Below, piece after piece: positions 1 to 9,293 of a stretch of DNA of 64,000 bases. Source of the stretch: Streptomyces lunaelactis (lineage in GTDB: Bacteria > Actinomycetota > Actinomycetes > Streptomycetales > Streptomycetaceae); contig NZ_CP026304.1 in NCBI RefSeq assembly GCF_003054555.1, positions 6,014,001 to 6,078,000 on the forward strand, written 5' to 3'. The first letter of the stretch is position 1, and every line of letters begins with the position of its first letter. The notes beneath the pieces were generated by a model that was not told the DNA's origin, searched no databases, and worked only from the letters and a program-made list of their open reading frames with translations. Both the position numbers and the translations under genes were made by a program.

Positions 1-2
1 CC

Positions 3-1016
3 GCCGCCCTCGCCTCGTACGAGGCACCGCTCGCCATCGGCACGGACACCGGCGGCTCCATCCGCCAGCCCGCCGCCGTCACCGGCACGGTCGGCGTCAA
101 GCCCACCTACGGCGGCGTCTCCCGCTACGGCATGGTCGCCTTCTCGTCCTCCCTCGACCAGGGCGGCCCCTGTGCCCGTACGGTCCTGGACGCGGCGCTG
201 CTGCACGAGGTCATCGCGGGTCACGACGAGCTCGACTCGACGTCCATCGACGCCCCGGTCCCGCCGGTCGTCGAGGCCGCCCGCAACGGCAGCGTCGCGG
301 GCATGCGCGTCGGCGTCGTCAAGCAGTTCTCGGGCGAGGGCTACCAGGCCGGTGTCGTCCAGCGCTTCAACGAGTCGGTCGAGCTGCTGCGCGCTCTCGG
401 CGCCACGATCGTCGAGCTGGACTGCCCGTCCTTCGACCTGGGTCTGTCGGCGTACTACCTGATCGCGCCGTCCGAGTGCTCGTCCAACCTCGCCCGCTTC
501 GACGCCATGCGCTACGGCCTGCGGGTCGGCGACGACGGCACGAAGTCGGCCGAGGAGGTCACCGCGCTGACCCGTGAGGCGGGCTTCGGCGACGAGGTCA
601 AGCGCCGCATCATGCTCGGTACGTACGCGCTCAGCTCCGGCTACTACGACGCGTACTACGGCTCGGCGCAGAAGGTGCGCACGCTCATCACCCGGGACTT
701 CGAGAAGGCCTTCGAGCAGGTCGACGTGATCGTTTCGCCGACCACGCCCACCACGGCCTTCCCGATCGGCGAGCGCGCCGACGACCCGATGGCGATGTAC
801 CTCGCCGACCTGTGCACCATCCCGACCAACCTGGCCGGCAACGCGGCGATGTCGCTGCCCTGCGGTCTCGCGCCGGAGGACGGCCTGCCGGTCGGTCTGC
901 AGATCATCGCCCCCGCCATGAAGGACGACCGGCTCTACAAGGTCGGCGCCGCGGTCGAGGCCGCGTTCGTGGAAAAGTGGGGCCACCCGCTGCTCGAGGA
1001 GGCACCGTCGCTGTGA
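3..1016 (+). CDS. gatA: GatA, glutamyl-tRNA(Gln) amidotransferase subunit A (5' end outside window)
   Basis: This is the C-terminal 337 residues of the amidase subunit of GatCAB. The complex converts Glu-tRNA(Gln), and in many bacteria Asp-tRNA(Asn), to the correct amidated tRNA using glutamine. The reading frame is open from base 3. The amidase-signature segment [12 protein letters not shown] lies at about residues 14-25 of the visible part and holds the nucleophilic serine. The upstream Lys and cis-Ser of the triad fall outside the window. The stop TGA overlaps the GTG of the next gene (GTGA), so the two are translationally coupled, and gatB follows. gatC is not visible and is probably just upstream. 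Confidence 0.97.
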   Translation, partial: AALASYEAPLAIGTDTGGSIRQPAAVTGTVGVKPTYGGVSRYGMVAFSSSLDQGGPCARTVLDAALLHEVIAGHDELDSTSIDAPVPPVVEAARNGSVAGMRVGVVKQFSGEGYQAGVVQRFNESVELLRALGATIVELDCPSFDLGLSAYYLIAPSECSSNLARFDAMRYGLRVGDDGTKSAEEVTALTREAGFGDEVKRRIMLGTYALSSGYYDAYYGSAQKVRTLITRDFEKAFEQVDVIVSPTTPTTAFPIGERADDPMAMYLADLCTIPTNLAGNAAMSLPCGLAPEDGLPVGLQIIAPAMKDDRLYKVGAAVEAAFVEKWGHPLLEEAPSL

Positions 1017-1252
1017 GCACACTTGCCAAGGCCAAGGGCTTCAAGAAGTCCAAGACCGGTACGTACCTGTCCATCGGCACCACCGCGTTCGGCGCGATCA
1101 GCGTCGTCAAGCAGGCCAAGAAGGCCCGCTTCGAGGGCGACACGCTCCGGCTGATCGATGCCGCCGTATCCGCTGCCGCCATCGTTACCGGCCTGGCCCT
1201 GCTCTACCGCGAGCTGAGGCGCCTGGGCGACGACGACGTCCTGCTGGGCTGA
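1013..1252 (+). CDS. Small conserved membrane protein between gatA and gatB
   Basis: This 79-residue protein starts at GTG 1013, overlapping the gatA stop by four bases. It begins with a lysine-rich stretch and has one confident hydrophobic segment at about residues 48-66, plus a weaker one near residues 19-32. The C-terminus is acidic (GDDDVLLG). I recognise no enzymatic motif. Its place inside the gatA-gatB operon, with 16 bases to gatB, suggests co-expression with the amidotransferase, but a role in tRNA amidation is not shown. It could simply be a small membrane protein carried in the operon. Confidence 0.8.
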   Translation: MSTLAKAKGFKKSKTGTYLSIGTTAFGAISVVKQAKKARFEGDTLRLIDAAVSAAAIVTGLALLYRELRRLGDDDVLLG

Positions 1253-1268
1253 GAGGGAAAGTTTCACC

Positions 1269-2777
1269 GTGACCGTCACTGAACTGGTGTCGTACGAGGA
1301 CGCCCTCGCTGCCTACGACCCCGTCATGGGCCTCGAGGTCCATGTCGAACTCGGCACCAAGACCAAGATGTTCTGCGGCTGCTCGACCGAGCTGGGCGCC
1401 GAGCCCAACTCGCAGACCTGCCCCACCTGTCTTGGCATGCCCGGTTCGCTCCCGGTCGTCAACGCGATCGGCGTCGAGTCGGCCGTCAAGATCGGCCTCG
1501 CGCTCAACTGCGAGATCGCCGAGTGGTGCCGCTTCGCCCGGAAGAACTACTTCTATCCGGACATGCCGAAGAACTTCCAGACCTCGCAGTACGACGAGCC
1601 GATCGCCTTCAACGGCTATCTGGACGTCCAGCTGGAGGACGGCGAGATCTTCCGCGTGCAGATCGAGCGCGCCCATATGGAGGAGGACACCGGCAAGTCG
1701 CTGCACGTCGGCGGTGCCACCGGCCGTATCCACGGCGCGTCACACTCCCTGCTCGACTACAACCGCGCCGGCATCCCGCTGATCGAGATCGTCACCAAGC
1801 CGATCGAGGGCGCGGGCGCGCGTGCGCCGGAGGTCGCCAAGGCGTACGTCGCCGAGCTGCGTGAGCTCATCAAGGCGCTGGGTGTCTCCGAAGCCCGCAT
1901 GGAGCAGGGCCAGATGCGGTGCGATGTGAACCTCTCGCTGCGGCCGCACGGCCGGGAGAAGTTCGGCACGCGCTCCGAGACGAAGAACGTCAACTCGCTT
2001 CGCTCGGTGGAGCGGGCGGCCCGCTACGAGATCCAGCGCCATGCCGCGGTGCTGAACAGCGGCGGCACGATCATCCAGGAGACCCGTCACTTCCATGAGG
2101 AGGACGGCTCCACGACGTCCGGCCGTGTGAAGGAAGAGGCCGAGGACTACCGGTACTTCCCGGAGCCCGACCTGGTGCCGATCGCGCCTGCTCGCGACTG
2201 GGTCGCGGAGCTCGGTTCCTCGCTTCCCGAACTCCCGCGGGTGCGGCGTAACCGGCTGCGCGAGCAGTGGGGCGTCTCCGAGCACGACATGCAGTCGATC
2301 CTCAACGCGGGCGCGGTCGACCTGATCGTCGCCACGATCGACGCCGGCGCGGATGCGGCGTCCGCGCGCAAGTGGTGGATGGGCGAGCTGGCCCGCCGTT
2401 CCAACGAGGACGGCGTCGAGCTCGCCTCGCTCCCGATCACCCCGGCCCAGGTGGCCCGGGTCGCGCAGCTCGTCGCTGCCGGGGACCTCAACGACAAGCT
2501 GGCCCGCCAGGTCATCGAGGGCGTGCTCGCCGGCGAGGGCGACCCGGACACGGTCGTCGACAAGCGCGGCCTCAAGGTCGTCTCGGACGAGGGCGCGCTG
2601 GGCGCGGCCGTGGACGAGGCGATCGCGGGCAACGCGGCGATCGCCGACAAGATCCGCGGCGGCAAGGTCGCGGCGGTCGGCGCGCTGGTGGGCGCGGTCA
2701 TGAAGACCACGCGCGGCCAGGCGGACGCGGCGCGCGTCAAGGAGCTGATCCTGCAGAAGCTGGGCGTCGAGGGCTGA
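1269..2777 (+). CDS. gatB: GatB, Asp/Glu-tRNA amidotransferase subunit B
   Basis: This is the 502-residue tRNA-recognition and kinase-like subunit of GatCAB, which activates the misacylated glutamate or aspartate with ATP before amidation. The N-terminal cradle shows the GatB signature GLEVHVEL, the zinc-site cysteines in CGCSTE and [12 protein letters not shown], and [16 protein letters not shown]. The C-terminal helical tail domain (about residues 350-500) binds the tRNA elbow. The start is GTG 1269 behind GAGAGGGAAAG. Length is normal for the family. It is the last gene of the gat operon and is followed by a hairpin terminator. Confidence 0.97.
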   Translation: MTVTELVSYEDALAAYDPVMGLEVHVELGTKTKMFCGCSTELGAEPNSQTCPTCLGMPGSLPVVNAIGVESAVKIGLALNCEIAEWCRFARKNYFYPDMPKNFQTSQYDEPIAFNGYLDVQLEDGEIFRVQIERAHMEEDTGKSLHVGGATGRIHGASHSLLDYNRAGIPLIEIVTKPIEGAGARAPEVAKAYVAELRELIKALGVSEARMEQGQMRCDVNLSLRPHGREKFGTRSETKNVNSLRSVERAARYEIQRHAAVLNSGGTIIQETRHFHEEDGSTTSGRVKEEAEDYRYFPEPDLVPIAPARDWVAELGSSLPELPRVRRNRLREQWGVSEHDMQSILNAGAVDLIVATIDAGADAASARKWWMGELARRSNEDGVELASLPITPAQVARVAQLVAAGDLNDKLARQVIEGVLAGEGDPDTVVDKRGLKVVSDEGALGAAVDEAIAGNAAIADKIRGGKVAAVGALVGAVMKTTRGQADAARVKELILQKLGVEG

Positions 2778-2794
2778 CGCGGTCGGCAGGCAGG

Positions 2795-2826
2795 GGGCGG
2801 CGCGCACCACAGGGTGCGGGCCGCCC
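2795..2826 (+). terminator. Terminator after gatB
   Basis: The arms GGGCGGCGCGCACC and GGTGCGGGCCGCCC pair with one mismatch around a 4-base loop and are followed by TTTC. It sits 18 bases after the gatB stop and also faces the end of the convergent gene at 2928. Confidence 0.7.
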
Positions 2827-2927
2827 TTTCCGTTGCCGGGCGGTGGGCAGCGCGAGGCCCGCGGGTACGGGCATTTCGTGCCTGCGCGCTGCCGCGCGAA
2901 GCCCGCGCGGTGCCCGCCCCCTGCGCG

Positions 2928-3839
2928 TCAGTGGCGTATCCCCAGCCCCGGCAGCCACAACTCGCCGCGGTCCTTGCAGCTGGCGTCCCTCGCCCGTAGC
3001 TCCTCCGGCTCCTTTGTGCCGCGTGCTCGCAGCTCCGTGACCGTCAGGCGGGCCACCTCGGCCACGTCGTCCCGCTCCGGCCGGGAGAAGTCCGCCTGCC
3101 ACCAGCCGCGGTCGCGGGAGTGCCAGCCGCGCGAGCGCATCAGGAGTTCGCGCTCCGGAGTGTCCTCGCCGTCCCGGTCGTCGACCGAGACATGCAGCCC
3201 GTCCTCCAGGGCGAAGGAGATGAGCAGCTGCCGCCCGCGGTCCGCCGCGCTGGTCACGCTGAAGCTCGCCCAGTCCTCGCCGACCTGCACCGGGAGCTGC
3301 TCCACCCATGCCGCGAGCAGCAACTCCAGCCCGTTCTCGAAGTGTTCCAGGCTCGAGACCTGCCGGCAGCCGGGCCGTTCGGTCGGGCGCTCGCCCGGAC
3401 CGCTGCGGTCCAGCTGCCAGGCGTACGGCAGGAAGCCGACGTCGTGCGGCTCGTCCGCCGACCACGCGTCACCGCCCCACTCGAAGGTCCTGCGCTCCTC
3501 GCTCTCGAAGGCGTCCGTGCCATGGACCGAGAGCTGTGCCCGGTGGCGGTCACCGGCGAGCATCACGAGCCTTCTGCCGTCCCGCCAGCGGACGTTGGGG
3601 CCTTCCGCCGAACCGCCGTAGAGCGTCGGCTCCCCGATCCGCCCCACGATCGCGTCGTACACCACCCGGAAGGCCTCCCGCCGGCCGCTGAGCGAGGCGC
3701 CCGGTTCGTACGCGAGTACCGGGACAGGGTGCCGGCCGAAATGCGCGTCGGGAGCGTCATGGAGCATCAGGGCGAACTCCGCGGCGTCGCCGGGCGTCAG
3801 GTTCGGCTCGTTGGTCCCCGTGTATTCCATGTCGGCCAT
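2928..3839 (-). CDS. Hypothetical protein resembling TY-Chap/YbjN-type chaperone-like proteins
   Basis: This is a 303-residue soluble, acidic protein with no signal peptide or membrane segment. I chose ATG 3839 because GGAGG lies about 10 bases upstream and the sequence before it is low-complexity Gly/Arg/Pro. The N-terminal half (residues 1-120) contains GDAAEFALMLHDAPDAHFG. The C-terminal half (about 200-300) carries ENGLELLLAAWVEQLP and a WHSRDRGWWQADF segment, which resembles the type III chaperone/YbjN-like 'TY-Chap' proteins annotated in Streptomyces. That assignment is from memory of the family and is tentative. It converges with gatB. Confidence 0.75.
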   Translation of the reverse strand: MADMEYTGTNEPNLTPGDAAEFALMLHDAPDAHFGRHPVPVLAYEPGASLSGRREAFRVVYDAIVGRIGEPTLYGGSAEGPNVRWRDGRRLVMLAGDRHRAQLSVHGTDAFESEERRTFEWGGDAWSADEPHDVGFLPYAWQLDRSGPGERPTERPGCRQVSSLEHFENGLELLLAAWVEQLPVQVGEDWASFSVTSAADRGRQLLISFALEDGLHVSVDDRDGEDTPERELLMRSRGWHSRDRGWWQADFSRPERDDVAEVARLTVTELRARGTKEPEELRARDASCKDRGELWLPGLGIRH

Positions 3840-3901
3840 CGTGCCAGCCTCCGCCGACAACGCCTGTTCTGGGCCTGGGGTCAGGGGGCCGGAACCCGGC
3901 C

Positions 3902-4064
3902 TCACGGATACCGGTCGCGGCCGTACGCCGCCCGGTCCGGGCCCGCGTCCAGGATCAGCACGGCCAGGTCCGTGAACGTGGTGCCCCGCCCCGTCCCGTC
4001 CCCGACCCGCGCCGGCTTGGACTCTCCGCACGAACTCTTGGACGTTCACGCTCACGCCCTCCAT
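3902..4064 (-). pseudogene. Possible frameshifted remnant of a small protein gene
   Basis: On the minus strand a start ATG at 4064 opens MEGVSVNVQEFVRR. After the GC-rich run near 3990-4010 a different frame reads TTFTDLAVLILDAGPDRAAY and ends at TGA 3902-3904. Both halves look protein-like, but they are in different frames. A single indel in the G-run would join them. Alternatively the two halves are chance reading frames in the 292-base gap before the phospholipase gene. Confidence is low. Confidence 0.25.
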
Positions 4065-4130
4065 GGGACTTCCCCAAGTCATCCGGCCTCACTACGTTCC
4101 GGGCGGTAGCACCGGAATCGGGAGGATCAC

Positions 4131-6224
4131 TTGGCCACGGACATGTCACGGCGACGCCTGTTCGCACTGGGCGGAGGCGCCATCGGCGCGGCGGCGGCCG
4201 GTTCGCTGCTGCCGCCGTCCCTGCAGGCCGCGCTGGCCGCGGAGCCCCCGTCGGGCGGACTGCGGGCGGTCAGGCACGTAGTGATCCTCATGCAGGAGAA
4301 CCGGTCCTTCGACCACTACTTCGGCACCCTGCGCGGCGTACGCGGCTTCAGCGACCGCAACGCCATTGAGCTCCCGTCCGGCAAGCCGGTCTTCGAGCAG
4401 CCCGGACCCCTGCGGACCGTGCTCCCCTTCCCCGTGCGCGACGCCGCCGAGGCCCAGAAGAAGGACCTCCAGTACATCGGCGACCTCGACCACTCCTGGG
4501 GCGGCGGGGCCAAGGCCTGGCACAGCGGGTGGATGGACGGCTGGATCTCCGCGAAGACCGCCGCGACCATGGCGTACTACGAACGCCGTGATCTGCCCCT
4601 GCACTACGAGCTCGCGGACACCTTCACCGTCTGCGACGCCTACCACTCCTCGACCCACACGTCGACGAGCCCCAACCGCAACCACCTGTGGAGCGGCTGG
4701 ACCGGGTACGAGGCCGACGGCAGCCGCGCGGTGACGAATGCCGCGTACGCCGAGGGCACCCACCCCGGCTACCCCTGGCCCACCTACGCGGAGCGCCTGG
4801 AGAAGGCCGGCCGCACCTGGAAGACGTACCAGGAGTGGGAGAACTTCACCGACAACAACATCGAGTTCTTCACCAGCTTCAAGAAGATCGCGCGCAAGGC
4901 GCTGGTGAAGGCCGGCGACTTCACCTTCATGGAGGCGTTCTACGCCAAGGTGCGCGACACCCAGGACACCGCCGAGCGTGCCCGCCTGCTCGCGGCCCTC
5001 GAGGAGGGCGTGGCGACGCTGACCGAGAGCGAGCGGTCGCTCTTCGAGCGCGGGCTGCGGCGCGGCGAGACCGGCAGCCTCGCCGAGCAGTTCCGGGCCG
5101 ATGTGGCGGCGGGCGAGCTCCCCGCCGTGTCGTATCTGGTGCCGTCCGCGATCGACTCCGAGCACCCCGGCTCCTCGTCGCCCATCGCATCCGCCTCGCT
5201 CGTCTACAAGGTGCTCGACGCGCTCGGCTCGCACCCCGACGTGTGGCGGCACACCGTCGTCCTCATCAACTACGACGAGAACGACGGCTTCTTCGACCAT
5301 GTCCCGCCGCCCGTGCCGCCCGCCGACAACGCGGACGAGCACTGGCAGGGGCTGCCGACGGGACTCGGCGTCCGCGTCCCGCTGCTGGTCGTCTCGCCCT
5401 GGTCGGTCGGCGGCTACGTCTGCTCCGAGGTCTTCGACCACACCTCGGTGATCCAGCTGCTGGAGAAGTGGACGGGCATCGACGAGCCCAACATCACCCC
5501 CTGGCGGCGCGCGGTCACCGGCGATCTGACCTCCGCCTTCGACTTCCGGCGGGGCAGGCCGCAGCCCGATGTGGAACAGCCGGGTGCGATACCGCCGTTC
5601 ACGGGCCGCTGGCGGCCCGTGCCGCCGCTGGTGCAGCACATGCCCGTACAGGAGGACGGCACGAGGCCCGCGCGCCCGCTGCCGTACCAGCCCGACGCGC
5701 ACGGCAGGGGCGAGGGCGGCGCCTTCACGGTGGCGCTCAGTAACAGCGGCCGGGCGAGTGCGCACTTCGCGCTCTATCCGTACGCCGGTGAGTTCCCCGT
5801 CCCGCAGCACATGGACGTAAGGGGTAAGGCGCAGTGGTCGGTGCCCCTTACCAAGGACGCCTACCGCTTCACGATCACCGGACCGAACGGCTTCCGGCGC
5901 GAGTTCGCCGGCAGCGCCACGGGCGGCGCCCAGGTCTCCTCGCGCATCGACCATCACGACCGTGATCTACACCTCACCCTGCGCAACGACGGCACCAAGC
6001 CGGTCACCTTCACCGTCCGCCCGCTGGGCTACGTCGACGAGGCCGATCTCGACGACTGGACCCGGACGATCACGGTCAAGGCGGGCCGCAGCCGTACCGT
6101 CGTGCACTCGGCGGCCGACGCACACGGCTGGTACGACATCGAGGTGACCACCGACCGGGACGCGGGCTTCCGCCGCCGCCTGATGGGTCACATCGAGAAC
6201 GGGCGCGCCAGCGTCTCCGGCTGA
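4131..6224 (+). CDS. Tat-exported phospholipase C (phosphoesterase family)
   Basis: This 697-residue protein should hydrolyse phospholipid head groups outside the cell. The start is TTG 4131, with GGAGG six bases before it. A twin-arginine signal (SRRRLFALGGG) followed by an alanine-rich hydrophobic stretch ends near AALAAE. The phosphoesterase domain (about residues 45-410) opens with the family motif VVILMQENRSFDHYFG. It also contains SSTHTSTSPNRNH and the metal-site motif NYDENDGFFDHVPPP. Two C-terminal beta-rich repeats of the bacterial PLC type occupy about residues 505-690. The order and length match the non-haemolytic PLC family. Substrate choice, such as phosphatidylcholine, cannot be read from the sequence. 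Confidence 0.93.
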   Translation: MATDMSRRRLFALGGGAIGAAAAGSLLPPSLQAALAAEPPSGGLRAVRHVVILMQENRSFDHYFGTLRGVRGFSDRNAIELPSGKPVFEQPGPLRTVLPFPVRDAAEAQKKDLQYIGDLDHSWGGGAKAWHSGWMDGWISAKTAATMAYYERRDLPLHYELADTFTVCDAYHSSTHTSTSPNRNHLWSGWTGYEADGSRAVTNAAYAEGTHPGYPWPTYAERLEKAGRTWKTYQEWENFTDNNIEFFTSFKKIARKALVKAGDFTFMEAFYAKVRDTQDTAERARLLAALEEGVATLTESERSLFERGLRRGETGSLAEQFRADVAAGELPAVSYLVPSAIDSEHPGSSSPIASASLVYKVLDALGSHPDVWRHTVVLINYDENDGFFDHVPPPVPPADNADEHWQGLPTGLGVRVPLLVVSPWSVGGYVCSEVFDHTSVIQLLEKWTGIDEPNITPWRRAVTGDLTSAFDFRRGRPQPDVEQPGAIPPFTGRWRPVPPLVQHMPVQEDGTRPARPLPYQPDAHGRGEGGAFTVALSNSGRASAHFALYPYAGEFPVPQHMDVRGKAQWSVPLTKDAYRFTITGPNGFRREFAGSATGGAQVSSRIDHHDRDLHLTLRNDGTKPVTFTVRPLGYVDEADLDDWTRTITVKAGRSRTVVHSAADAHGWYDIEVTTDRDAGFRRRLMGHIENGRASVSG

Positions 6225-6248
6225 AAGCTGAAAGCTGAAAGCTGAAAG
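6221..6248 (+). repeat. Four tandem copies of CTGAAAG starting at the phospholipase stop codon
   Basis: Four exact heptamers run from 6221 to 6248, and the phospholipase stop TGA (6222-6224) lies in the first. The array ends 12 bases before the terminator hairpin. Confidence 0.97.
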
Positions 6249-6259
6249 GCGCCGCCGGT

Positions 6260-6303
6260 GGTGTGCGGGGGCCCGGGCCTTGGGTTCCGGGCCCCCGCAC
6301 ACC
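6260..6303 (+). terminator. Terminator after the phospholipase gene
   Basis: The inverted repeat has perfect 17-base arms (6260-6276 and 6287-6303, beginning GGTGTGCGGGGG) and a 10-base loop. It has no clear T-run, as is usual in Streptomyces. Confidence 0.8.
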
Positions 6304-6429
6304 CTGTGAGTAAGCCCACGAAACGGGCAAATGATCACTATTGACTGCCAGAGTGTTCCTTCCAGGTCATGAGTTCTTTGCGGGCTGTTCCCGGTCAAAG
6401 ATCCACGAACCCCCCAGGGAGCAACTCCG

Positions 6430-8634
6430 TTGGCAGCCATCGCCCGGTGGTGCATCACGCACCGACTCGTAGCCGTTCTGCTGTGGCTCCTCGCCTTCGG
6501 CGGCGTCGCAGCGGCGGCGGGCATCGCCGGAGCCGCGTACTCCAACGACTACGAAGTCCCGGGCACCGAATCCGGCCGTGCCACCGCTCTCCTTCAGGAG
6601 GGCTTCCACGGCCGGGGCGGCGACAGCGACACCATCGTCTGGCACACCGACGCGAGCAGCGTCCGCGCCTCCGGCGTCCAGGAACGCATGTCCGCGATGC
6701 TCCAGGACGTCGGCAAGCTCGACGGGGTCGCCGCCGTCACCAGCCCCTACGGCAATGAGGGCATCGGCCGGATCAGCGACGACGGGCACACCGCGTACGC
6801 CACCGTCACCTTCGACCGGCAGGCCGAGGACCTCCCCGTGGCGCAGGCCGAGGCCGTCGTCGCCACCGCGAAGGCCGCACAGGCCGACGGCGTCCAGGTC
6901 GAACTGGGCGGCAGCGCGATCGCGCTCACCGAGGCGTCGGGCGCGCACTGGGCCGAGATCGTCGGCGTGGTCGTCGCCGCACTCGTCCTCTTCCTCGCCT
7001 TCGGATCGCTCGCCGCGAGCCTGCTGCCCATCGCCACCGCCCTGGTGTCGGTCGGAGCGGCGTACGCGGGCATCGTGCTGCTCGGGCATGTGATGACCGT
7101 CGCCGACTTCGCGCCGATGCTCGGCATGCTGATCGGGCTGGGCGTCGGCATCGACTACGCGCTGTTCATCGTCACCAGACACCGCAAGGGCCTCAAACGC
7201 GGACTCCCGGTCGGGGAAGCGGCCAGAAACGCCGTCGCCACCACCGGCCGCGCGGTCGTCTTCGCCGGCGCCACCGTATGTATAGCCCTGCTCGGCATGC
7301 TCATCCTGCGCCTCAGCTTCCTCAACGGCGTCGCGATCGCCGCCTGCCTCACCGTCGTACTCACCGTGGCCGCGTCCGTCACCCTGCTGCCCGCGCTGCT
7401 GTCCTTCATCGGAATGCGGGCGCTGAGCCGGCGCGAACGGCGCCGGCTCGTCGAGCACGGCCCGCAGCCCGAACTGCCGACCGGCTTCGCCGCCCGCTGG
7501 TCCGCCTTCGTGGAGCGGCACCCGAAGCTGCTCGGCGGGGTCGCCGCAGCGGTCATGCTGGTGCTGGCCCTGCCCACGTTCTCGCTTCACCTCGGCACCT
7601 CCGACCAGGGCAACGGTCCCTCCTCGTCCACCACCCGCCAGGCGTACGACCTCATGCACGACGGCTTCGGGCCCGGCGTCAACGGACCACTGACCCTCGT
7701 CGCCCGCCTCGACGGCGCCGACGACCGGCTCGCGATGGACAAACTGCCCGACGCCCTGCGGGACGCCAAGGGCATCGAATCGGTCGGTGCGGTCACCTAC
7801 AACGGCAGCGGCGACACAGCGCTGATCACCGCCGTACCGGACTCCGCCCCCCAGTCGCAGACGACCAGCGACCTCGTCGACCGGCTGCGCAAGGACGTCC
7901 TGCCCGCCGCGACCGACGGCACATCCCTGGAAGTGCACGTCGGCGGACTGACCGCGAGCTACGACGACTTCGCCGAGATCATCGTCGGCAAGCTCCCGCT
8001 CTTCGTCGGCGTCGTCATCGCGCTGGGCTGTCTGCTTCTGCTGGTCGCCTTCCGCTCCCTCGGCATTCCGCTGAAGGCCGCCGTGATGAATGTGGCCGCC
8101 GTCGCTTCGTCCTTCGGGATCGTCGTGGCGATCTTCCAGTGGGGCTGGGGGAGCGAGCTGCTGGGGCTTGGCAGAGCCGGCCCGATCGAGCCCTTCCTGC
8201 CGGTCATCATGGTTTCCGTGCTCTTCGGGCTCTCCATGGACTACCAGGTCTTCCTGGTCAGCCGGATGTACGAGGAGTGGCTGGAGACCGGCGACAACCG
8301 CCGGGCCGTACGGGTCGGCCTCGCCGAGACGAGCCGCGTGATCAACTCCGCGGCTGTGATCATGATTTCGGTCTTCCTCGCCTTCGTCCTCAGCGGCGAC
8401 CGGGTCATCGCGATGTTCGGCATAGCACTGGCGGCGGCGGTCGCCCTGGACGCCTTCGTCCTTCGTACGCTTCTCGTCCCCGCCCTCATGCACATGCTGG
8501 GCGGCGCGAACTGGTGGCTGCCCAAGTGGCTCGACCGGTGGCTGCCGCGGATCAGCATCGAACCGCCCGAGTGCCGCGACCGTGCGAAGATCCCTGGGCA
8601 GCGCGCGAGCGAAGAAGGACAGCTCGTGCCGTAG
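6430..8634 (+). CDS. MMPL/RND-type membrane transporter
   Basis: This is a 734-residue inner-membrane exporter of the MMPL family, which uses the proton gradient to move lipids or drugs. The topology is typical: one N-terminal membrane helix (residues 12-34), an extracytoplasmic domain, a block of five helices (about 175-330), a second outer domain (about 370-530) and five more helices (about 530-700). Motifs GLGVGIDYALFIVTRHR and FGLSMDYQVFLVSRMYEEW carry the paired Asp-Tyr proton-relay residues of the family. The start is TTG 6430 with AGGGAG about 8 bases upstream. It is followed within 40 bases by a GNAT gene. The substrate is unknown. Confidence 0.93.
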   Translation: MAAIARWCITHRLVAVLLWLLAFGGVAAAAGIAGAAYSNDYEVPGTESGRATALLQEGFHGRGGDSDTIVWHTDASSVRASGVQERMSAMLQDVGKLDGVAAVTSPYGNEGIGRISDDGHTAYATVTFDRQAEDLPVAQAEAVVATAKAAQADGVQVELGGSAIALTEASGAHWAEIVGVVVAALVLFLAFGSLAASLLPIATALVSVGAAYAGIVLLGHVMTVADFAPMLGMLIGLGVGIDYALFIVTRHRKGLKRGLPVGEAARNAVATTGRAVVFAGATVCIALLGMLILRLSFLNGVAIAACLTVVLTVAASVTLLPALLSFIGMRALSRRERRRLVEHGPQPELPTGFAARWSAFVERHPKLLGGVAAAVMLVLALPTFSLHLGTSDQGNGPSSSTTRQAYDLMHDGFGPGVNGPLTLVARLDGADDRLAMDKLPDALRDAKGIESVGAVTYNGSGDTALITAVPDSAPQSQTTSDLVDRLRKDVLPAATDGTSLEVHVGGLTASYDDFAEIIVGKLPLFVGVVIALGCLLLLVAFRSLGIPLKAAVMNVAAVASSFGIVVAIFQWGWGSELLGLGRAGPIEPFLPVIMVSVLFGLSMDYQVFLVSRMYEEWLETGDNRRAVRVGLAETSRVINSAAVIMISVFLAFVLSGDRVIAMFGIALAAAVALDAFVLRTLLVPALMHMLGGANWWLPKWLDRWLPRISIEPPECRDRAKIPGQRASEEGQLVP

Positions 8635-8654
8635 CTGCCGTAACAGCCGTAACC
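8628..8654 (+). repeat. Three 9-base tandem units over the MMPL stop codon
   Basis: Units GCCGTAGCT, GCCGTAACA and GCCGTAACC lie end to end, and the first contains the MMPL stop TAG (8632-8634). Confidence 0.85.
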
Positions 8655-8672
8655 GTGGCCGGAGGATGAACG

Positions 8673-9224
8673 ATGTTCGCGATATCACTGGGCGACGACG
8701 CAGCGGAACTGCGTCCCCTGGAGCCGTGGCGGGCCGAGGAATTCCTCGCCCACATGGATCGCGGACGGGAGTACATCGGCCGGTACGTCGGGCTCCCCTC
8801 GGCCGCCACCGACCTCGAATCCGCACGGGCCTTCCTCCAGTCGTACGCCGAGAAGCAGGCCGCTGACGCCGGCCGGATCTACGGCATCTGGCAGGACGGG
8901 ACGCTCGTCGGCGGAGTGCTGTTCCGGATCTTCGACGTGGCGTCGGGCAACTGCGAGGCCGGCTGCTGGCTGGAGCCGTCCGCCGCGGGGCGCGGCCTGG
9001 TCACGCGCGCTGTGCGGGTGCTGATCGACTGGGCGGTGGAGGAGCGCGGGATGCACCGCGTCGAGTGGGTGGTGTCCTCGGCGAACACGGCGAGCATCAA
9101 GGTCGCCGGGCGGCTGGGGATGACGCGGGAGGGGGTGCAGCGCGAGAGCTACCCGTACGGGGGTGTACGGCACGACATGGAGGTCTGGTCGGTGCTGGCT
9201 CCCGAGTGGCGCGCCGGGCGTTGA
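8673..9224 (+). CDS. GNAT acetyltransferase, RimJ/RimL type
   Basis: This 183-residue acetyl-CoA-dependent N-acetyltransferase resembles the RimJ/RimL group, which acetylates protein N-termini or small amines. It starts at ATG 8673 with GGAGG 9 bases upstream. The fold elements are visible: an N-terminal LRPLEPWRAEEF, a central CEAGCWLEPSAAGRGLVTRAV acetyl-CoA loop (R/Q-x-x-G-x-G/A type), and the C-terminal HRVEWVVSSANTASIKVAGRLGM segment typical of RimJ/L proteins. It lies 38 bases after the MMPL gene and may be co-transcribed with it. The target is unknown. Confidence 0.9.
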   Translation: MFAISLGDDAAELRPLEPWRAEEFLAHMDRGREYIGRYVGLPSAATDLESARAFLQSYAEKQAADAGRIYGIWQDGTLVGGVLFRIFDVASGNCEAGCWLEPSAAGRGLVTRAVRVLIDWAVEERGMHRVEWVVSSANTASIKVAGRLGMTREGVQRESYPYGGVRHDMEVWSVLAPEWRAGR

Positions 9225-9256
9225 CCGGTCGTTCAGCCGGGCGATGACCGGTTGTT
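9214..9256 (+). repeat. 20-base direct repeat over the GNAT stop codon
   Basis: Units 9214-9233 and 9237-9256 (each beginning CCGGGCG) differ at two positions and have a 23-base period. The GNAT stop TGA (9222-9224) lies in the first unit. Confidence 0.85.
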
Positions 9257-9293
9257 AAGGGGACTCTCATACAGGGCACCTACCGTGCGGCGC

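Noticed and set aside
4146..5957. Long minus-strand open frame (603 codons) opposite the phospholipase gene
   Set aside because: It is the usual antisense shadow of a high-GC gene: composition is Arg/Gly/Val-rich and no domain is visible.
6367..8826. 819-codon minus-strand frame opposite the MMPL gene
   Set aside because: It runs through the opposite strand of a clear transporter gene, is very Asp/Gly/Arg-rich and has no motif.
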